Source: JAFDXJ01 sp039811225 (GTDB lineage Bacteria > Bacteroidota > Bacteroidia > Chitinophagales > Chitinophagaceae). Taken from it: DNA of 9,728 bases. This document shows positions 5,659 to 9,728 of the stretch, one piece after another. The DNA is taken from contig JBDHYG010000033.1 of the NCBI GenBank assembly GCA_039811225.1, forward strand, positions 1-9,728, written 5' to 3'. Each line of letters opens with the position of its first letter. The first letter of the stretch is position 1. The notes beneath the pieces are model-generated. The model did no database searches, was not told the origin of the DNA, and saw only the letters and a program-made list of their open reading frames with translations. A program made the translations under genes and the position numbers.

Positions 5659-6996
5659 ATGGAGGCAAAACAAAAACTTACCCGTTTTGATCTGACAATG
5701 ATTGTTGTTGGACTGGTGATTGGAATGGGTATTTTTAAAACAGCCGCAACTGCCGCAAAAGCCTCCCTGGATCCTACCATGTTTTTCACGGCTTGGGTGT
5801 TGGGTGGCGCAATCGCTTTGTGTGGTGCACTGACCTATGCTGAAATCGGTTCCCGCTACCCGGTAGTAGGAGGGTATTATCGAATTATTGCCTATGCATA
5901 TCATCCTTCGATTGCATTTTCCATTAATTGCATCATACTTATTTCCAATGCTGCTTCTTTAAGTGCCGTTGCCTTGATTGGTTCGGAATATGTCAATAAA
6001 ATTTTATTAGGTGCAAATGCATCACCGGTAACACAGGTTGGTATTGCCGCTGCTGCGATCATACTTTTTTATGGAATCAACCTGTTGGGATTAAAAGTCA
6101 GCGCCCGAACACAAAATATTTTAATGATTATAAAAATATTGATGTTGCTGGTGTTGGTAAGCGCGCTGTTTATTCCATCTGCTCATTTTACAGAAGCAAA
6201 TGCTCCGGAGACTGCACGGGTTGCCTTCATGGATTGGATCAAAGCATTGGGGGTGGCCCTGGTTGCTGTATCCTTCACCTATGGCGGATACCAGCAGACA
6301 ATCAATTTTGGGAATGAAGTGAAATATCCATCGAAAAATATTCCACGCGGGATTTTTGGCGGCATCACGGTGATCATCTTATTGTATTTACTGGTGAATT
6401 ATGCCTATTATAAAACCCTGGGTTTTGAAGGCCTGCAAAACAGTACAGAAATTGCAGCATTGGTTACCACAAAAATATTTGGCCCTACTATGGGAAAGAT
6501 ATTTTCTGTCCTGCTTTTTTTATCGGTATTGGCTTATGTAAATGTGTTATTGCTCAGTAATCCACGAGTGATGTTTGCTATGAGCGAGGATGGGGTGTTA
6601 CCGACGATTTTTAAAAAGAAATCGGTGCGGAAAGAAGTGTTTGTATTTTCGCTGACAACATTTGCGGCCCTGTGTATCCTTATTTTATTTTTTGCCAAAA
6701 CCTTTGATACGCTCTTAAGCTTTACCATTTTCCTGGATTGTTTTGGTATGGCTACATCTGCGGGTGCCATTTTTATGCTGCGCAAAAAAACAAAAAACCT
6801 GGATGGAACCGGGATTTATAAAATGAAATTTTACCCGTTGCTTCCAATGATTTTTATCCTGGCTTATTCTTTTGTTGGAATAAGTATTGCCCTGGATAAG
6901 CCGCATACTGCCATCACCGGGCTTTCTGTTTTAGCTGGCTTTATGCTCATTTATTTTTTGACACATGGCCGGAAGAAAAACAAAGGCCAGGTATAG
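5659..6996 (+). CDS. APC-superfamily amino acid permease
   Basis: A 445-residue inner-membrane transporter with about 12 predicted helices. Helix 1 carries the broken-helix substrate motif GMGIF (residues 22-26) of the APC fold. Helix 2 and the following loop show TYAEIGSRYPVVGGYY (about 59-74), the classical APC signature with the conserved acidic E62. Further on are SFTYGGYQQTINFGNEVKYPSKNIPRGI, typical of helix 6 and the 6-7 loop, and NPRVMFAMSEDGVLP between helices 8 and 9. It should couple uptake or exchange of an amino acid to an ion gradient. The sequence does not identify the substrate; LAT- and APA-type members share these motifs. Length is normal. The start at 5659 directly follows A-rich leader sequence with no Shine-Dalgarno, normal for the phylum. 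It lies 87 nt downstream of xth and is followed by a 399-nt non-coding gap. Confidence 0.9.
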   Translation: MEAKQKLTRFDLTMIVVGLVIGMGIFKTAATAAKASLDPTMFFTAWVLGGAIALCGALTYAEIGSRYPVVGGYYRIIAYAYHPSIAFSINCIILISNAASLSAVALIGSEYVNKILLGANASPVTQVGIAAAAIILFYGINLLGLKVSARTQNILMIIKILMLLVLVSALFIPSAHFTEANAPETARVAFMDWIKALGVALVAVSFTYGGYQQTINFGNEVKYPSKNIPRGIFGGITVIILLYLLVNYAYYKTLGFEGLQNSTEIAALVTTKIFGPTMGKIFSVLLFLSVLAYVNVLLLSNPRVMFAMSEDGVLPTIFKKKSVRKEVFVFSLTTFAALCILILFFAKTFDTLLSFTIFLDCFGMATSAGAIFMLRKKTKNLDGTGIYKMKFYPLLPMIFILAYSFVGISIALDKPHTAITGLSVLAGFMLIYFLTHGRKKNKGQV

Positions 6997-7395
6997 CATA
7001 CATTCCTCTTTCTTACAGTTATTCCATTTTATGTTATTGATGTTATCCCCTTTGGCAGGGAATGTTCAATTTGACAAATGGCCTAATTACGTAACTTCTT
7101 TTTTTCAACCAGCCTGTTATTTGATTAAATAACTACTGCTTCCGGTTTCACAGTTGCCCGTTAGCAGTAGTTATGGCTTATCGGAAATGAATTATAAAAC
7201 TAAACTTACCAATTATTGGATTGAATGCAGGTATTACCAATTGGCTATTGCTTTCCAATATATCCCGGTTTAATTTTCTTCCTGTTTAGTACCCGGCTCA
7301 GGAAAAAATCAACATACAATTTTCGAAGAAGCAGGTAGCCTTTAGGCCGGAGCGCTGAATCAATTTTTATACATAGTACCTTATAAATAATTTTT
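6997..7395. other. 399-nt intergenic region before the radical SAM operon
   Basis: No established gene. It contains a perfect 12-bp inverted repeat (7129-7174, listed separately) and two tiny plus-strand frames. One is 33 codons (7031-7132), whose stop lies inside the left repeat arm. The other is 28 codons (7187-7273), rich in Tyr with one Trp and one Cys. TTACCAATT is repeated at 7206-7214 and 7234-7242, each inside a small CCAAT/ATTGG-type palindrome. The A/T-rich leader before 7396 has no exact TAnnTTTG at a useful distance, so the operon promoter is not obvious. Confidence 0.5.
7129..7174. repeat. perfect 12-bp inverted repeat, possible RNA hairpin
   Basis: ATAACTACTGCT (7129-7140) and AGCAGTAGTTAT (7163-7174) pair without mismatch around a 22-nt loop (7141-7162). 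The loop itself has a weak CGG/CCG pairing. It lies 133 nt after the permease stop and 222 nt before the radical SAM start. Neither strand shows a U-run after the stem, so it is not a standard terminator. It could be a small-RNA or leader hairpin, a regulator site, or a mobile-element remnant. Confidence 0.6.
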
Positions 7396-8646
7396 ATGCA
7401 ATCTGCCACTTTGCCCGGAACGGCTTCATTTACTCAAGTTACCTGGAAGGAGGAAAATAATTTTTCCGAAACTAACCTGGATGCTTCGGCACGAATGGTG
7501 GTTGGCTTGCAGTTTACTTTTATCAAGCTGGTTATTTGGTTGCAAGTTTATGTATTGGCTTGCCGGTATTTTAGAAATCCGGTAAAGGCATTTAAGATTT
7601 TGAAAGGCCTGAAAGCTATACGGGCCGGGATGCGCGGGCAACAAAAGCCACTTAAATATGTGAAAGTAAGCAGCCGGTATTATTTTACGTATGCAGCGCC
7701 GGGCTTTCCTTCAAAAGCGTTTAATAAATATGTGCTGAATAATATAAAACGCCTGGATGCAGATAACCAGGAACCATTATTAGATACCCTGGTCTTTGCC
7801 ATTACCAAAAAATGCGGTTACCAATGTGCTCATTGTTTCGAATGGAATGCACTCAATAAACCGGAAAAGCTGAGCCGTGCTGATTTGCTTTCCATTGTAG
7901 CTTCCTTCCAGGAAACCGGTATTACCCAATTACAACTTAGCGGAGGCGAGCCGCTCAACCGGATGGATGATATACTTTACTTATTGCAGCATATTAAAAA
8001 AGGAACAGATGTTTGGGTTTATAGTTCCGGGTATCATTTTACGAAGGAGCGGGCGGCTGCATTAAAAAAGGAAGGTTTAACGGGAATGGTTATCAGCCTG
8101 GATCATTGGCAACCAGCATTGCATAATACTTTTCGGGGAAAATCGAATGCTTTCGAATGGGCAGAACGTGCGGTTCATAATGCCGTGCAAAATGGGTTAG
8201 CTGTTTGTCTTTCACTTTGTGCAACCCGGGAATTTATTACGAAAGAAAACCTGGCTGCTTATATGGAACTGGCCCGGGCCTGGGGTGTTTCTTTTGTGCA
8301 GGTGCTGGAACCCAAGGCTGTCGGGCATTTTGCCGGAATGGATGTGGTATTACAGGAGGATCAACTTCAATTACTGGAAGATTGCCTGGTTACATATAAT
8401 TATAAAACTACCGGGCAGGATTATCCCATCATTGTGTATCATGGTTTCTACAGCAGGCAACTGGCTTGTGGTGGTGGCTGGCATTATGTGTATGTAGATA
8501 CCGATGGGGATGTACATAGTTGCCCTTTTTGCCAGCACAAAAAGTTTTCTGCATTGGATGATAATGTAAAAGAAAATGTACGAAAAATGAATGCGGGTCA
8601 ATGTAGCGTTTTTCAAAATTCCATACAAACCAGTTGGATGCAATGA
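7396..8646 (+). CDS. radical SAM protein with SPASM/Twitch-like C-terminus
   Basis: A 416-residue radical SAM enzyme of unknown substrate. The CX3CX2C motif that holds the SAM-binding 4Fe-4S cluster is C140, C144 and C147 (CGYQCAHC). The SAM-contacting LSGGEPL is at 181-187, and SLDHW (234-238) sits at a later barrel strand. The C-terminus has C358-X12-G371-X4-C376-X2-C379 and a later C403. This fits the CX9-15GX4C opening of SPASM/Twitch auxiliary-cluster domains but is too short for a full two-cluster SPASM. Residues 1-130 are an unusual extension with a hydrophobic stretch at about 35-56, possibly a membrane anchor; M34 is an alternative start. Its stop overlaps the AlkB-like gene by ATGA, so the two are translationally coupled. 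Peptide maturation or a lipid/hydrocarbon reaction are both possible; I cannot name the family. Confidence 0.88.
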   Translation: MQSATLPGTASFTQVTWKEENNFSETNLDASARMVVGLQFTFIKLVIWLQVYVLACRYFRNPVKAFKILKGLKAIRAGMRGQQKPLKYVKVSSRYYFTYAAPGFPSKAFNKYVLNNIKRLDADNQEPLLDTLVFAITKKCGYQCAHCFEWNALNKPEKLSRADLLSIVASFQETGITQLQLSGGEPLNRMDDILYLLQHIKKGTDVWVYSSGYHFTKERAAALKKEGLTGMVISLDHWQPALHNTFRGKSNAFEWAERAVHNAVQNGLAVCLSLCATREFITKENLAAYMELARAWGVSFVQVLEPKAVGHFAGMDVVLQEDQLQLLEDCLVTYNYKTTGQDYPIIVYHGFYSRQLACGGGWHYVYVDTDGDVHSCPFCQHKKFSALDDNVKENVRKMNAGQCSVFQNSIQTSWMQ

Positions 8647-9692
8647 AACCGGTTAGTTATATCACACAAACTTTCCTGCCTGTTTTGGTAGTAATTGGCT
8701 ACTATGGAGGAGGTGGGTATAATTTTCTTTTGCCGGTTATTTGTTTTTTAGCGTATCCACTAATGAATCTTTTTTTGAGTAGAGCATCTGTAAAAAGGAT
8801 GGTTGCGGAACACCATGCACCCAGTAACAAAAATTTAATTTTTCTATTTGTACCATTGTTATTAGGCCTTACAGCCTGGTCAGTTTACCAGGCGGGTACC
8901 CATTCAATGAGTGGTATTGCCTTTATTGGTTTTGCTATTTCGGTAGGGCTTGTAAATGGCATCATTGGTTTTACCCTGGCACATGAATTTATTCATAGGC
9001 GGAATAAAGCAGCTCGTTTTGCCGGCTATTTATTATTGTGGCAAAACAATTATATGCATTATGGGATAGAACATGTCCGGGGGCATCATGTATATGCCTG
9101 TACACCGGCCGATCCACATACAGCCCGCCAGGGTGAAAGTGTATATGCTTTTTTACTAAGAACAATTCTATACACATACAAAAATGCCCTGCTCATTGAA
9201 CGAAAACGGTTAAGTAAAAAAAATTACCTGCATCCCCTGCTGCATAACCGGCTTTGGTGGTTTGCTGTTTTACAATTCATGTTGTTGGTAACTGTCTTTC
9301 TTCTCGCCGGTGGTAAAGCGTTGTTGTTTTTTGCCCTGCAAAATAGTGTGGCTGTTATATTATTAAACCTGGTGGAATATACCCAACATTATGGTTTAAT
9401 GCGGCAAACCAATGCAGCCGGTACCTATCACAGGTTAGATGCCCGGCATGCCTGGGCTTCCGGTAAAAAAAATAATACATTCAGTGTCTTTGGCCTGGAG
9501 AATCATGCCGACCATCATTTACATCCGGGCAAAACTTTCGATGAATTATCAGCGATGGATGAATCACCGGAGCATCCGGCTGATTATGCAAGTATGGTTT
9601 TACTGGCATTGATACCACCTCTTTGGTTTGATATTATGAATAAACGGATTCCATTAAAAATTAAAAACATCAATTATGAAAAGCTCGTTTGA
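8643..9692 (+). CDS. AlkB-type membrane di-iron monooxygenase
   Basis: A 349-residue integral-membrane, histidine-rich di-iron enzyme of the fatty-acid desaturase/AlkB superfamily. The His boxes are HEFIH (H114, H118), EHVRGHHVY (H144, H148, H149) and NHADHHLHP (H288, H291, H292, H294). The segments TPADPHTARQGES (from about 154) and EYTQHYGL (245-252) match AlkB-specific motifs rather than desaturases. Several membrane helices lie before and between the boxes. The family inserts oxygen into terminal C-H bonds of alkanes, xylenes or related chains, using rubredoxin or a reductase. The AlkB motif NYxEHYG reads EYTQHYG here, so Asn and Glu are replaced. The protein is also about 50 residues shorter than Pseudomonas AlkB, so alkane oxidation should not be assumed. 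The ATG at 8643 (ATGA overlap with the previous stop) is preferred over a TTG at 8634. No rubredoxin gene is visible. Confidence 0.85.
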   Translation: MKPVSYITQTFLPVLVVIGYYGGGGYNFLLPVICFLAYPLMNLFLSRASVKRMVAEHHAPSNKNLIFLFVPLLLGLTAWSVYQAGTHSMSGIAFIGFAISVGLVNGIIGFTLAHEFIHRRNKAARFAGYLLLWQNNYMHYGIEHVRGHHVYACTPADPHTARQGESVYAFLLRTILYTYKNALLIERKRLSKKNYLHPLLHNRLWWFAVLQFMLLVTVFLLAGGKALLFFALQNSVAVILLNLVEYTQHYGLMRQTNAAGTYHRLDARHAWASGKKNNTFSVFGLENHADHHLHPGKTFDELSAMDESPEHPADYASMVLLALIPPLWFDIMNKRIPLKIKNINYEKLV

Positions 9693-9728
9693 AAAATTAT
9701 CAGGCATTGCACCGGTCATTCTTTTTCC
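9676..9728 (+). CDS. partial hypothetical protein, third gene of the operon
   Basis: An ATG at 9676 opens a frame that stays open to the window edge. It encodes MKSSFEKLSGIAPVILF and continues beyond. It overlaps the end of the AlkB-like gene by 17 nt in another frame, so it is probably translated from the same mRNA. The hydrophobic turn at residues 11-17 could begin a membrane segment. Seventeen residues are too few to assign a family. It could also be chance, but the overlap pattern repeats that of the preceding gene pair. Confidence 0.5.
   Translation, partial: MKSSFEKLSGIAPVILF

Noticed and set aside
7031..7132. 33-codon frame in the gap after the permease
   Set aside because: No ribosome site or known motif; its stop lies inside the inverted repeat arm. 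Length is within chance expectation.
8634..8642. TTG start for the AlkB-like gene
   Set aside because: The ATG at 8643 gives the classic ATGA stop-start overlap and a normal N-terminus.
1..9728. CRISPR array, insertion sequence or phage integration site at the tRNA
   Set aside because: No regularly spaced repeats, no transposase or integrase, and no duplicate of the tRNA 3' end seen in the window.

Overview
The window looks like a chromosomal segment of a Bacteroidota bacterium, most likely a Chitinophagaceae-type organism (family-level placement is inference). Supporting signs are several matches to the Bacteroidota -7 promoter box TAnnTTTG, weak Shine-Dalgarno usage, A/T-rich leaders, and the gene mix: a periplasmic YceI-like protein, a TonB-dependent receptor ending in Phe, MarC, and an APC permease. 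No rRNA, CRISPR array, recognisable transposase or phage gene is visible.

Layout. Positions 1-1010 look accessory: a minus-strand mntA-hepT toxin-antitoxin pair (506-808 and 178-516). It is flanked by non-coding DNA holding an attC-like imperfect hairpin just downstream of hepT, a 10-bp direct repeat over the mntA promoter region, and a compositionally odd block (about 871-1005) that I suspect is a dispersed sequence. Positions 1045-1746 hold a yceI-like gene and a tRNA-Arg(CCG) with a good promoter, both on the plus strand. Positions 1764-4634 form a minus-strand unit read from high to low coordinates: promoter, cobalamin riboswitch (4461-4624), BtuB-like TonB-dependent receptor (2392-4332), then marC (1764-2342) only 49 nt downstream behind a GC-rich hairpin. 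Divergent from it are xth (exodeoxyribonuclease III, 4789-5571) and an APC-family amino acid permease (5659-6996).

A 399-nt non-coding gap (6997-7395) carries a perfect 12-bp inverted repeat and two tiny reading frames. It is followed by a tightly coupled operon: a radical SAM protein with a SPASM/Twitch-like C-terminal cluster and a possible membrane anchor (7396-8646), an AlkB-type integral-membrane di-iron monooxygenase overlapping it by ATGA (8643-9692), and a third gene overlapping that by 17 nt and running off the end (from 9676).

How the genes work together. The riboswitch sits where cobalamin would repress the receptor, and possibly marC by read-through. MntA is expected to neutralise the HepT RNase by nucleotidylating it. 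The radical SAM/AlkB-like pair is the best candidate for an undescribed pathway: two C-H-activating metalloenzymes made from one coupled mRNA, with no pathway I can name. Its substrate is unknown, and the third gene, cut by the window edge, should be informative.
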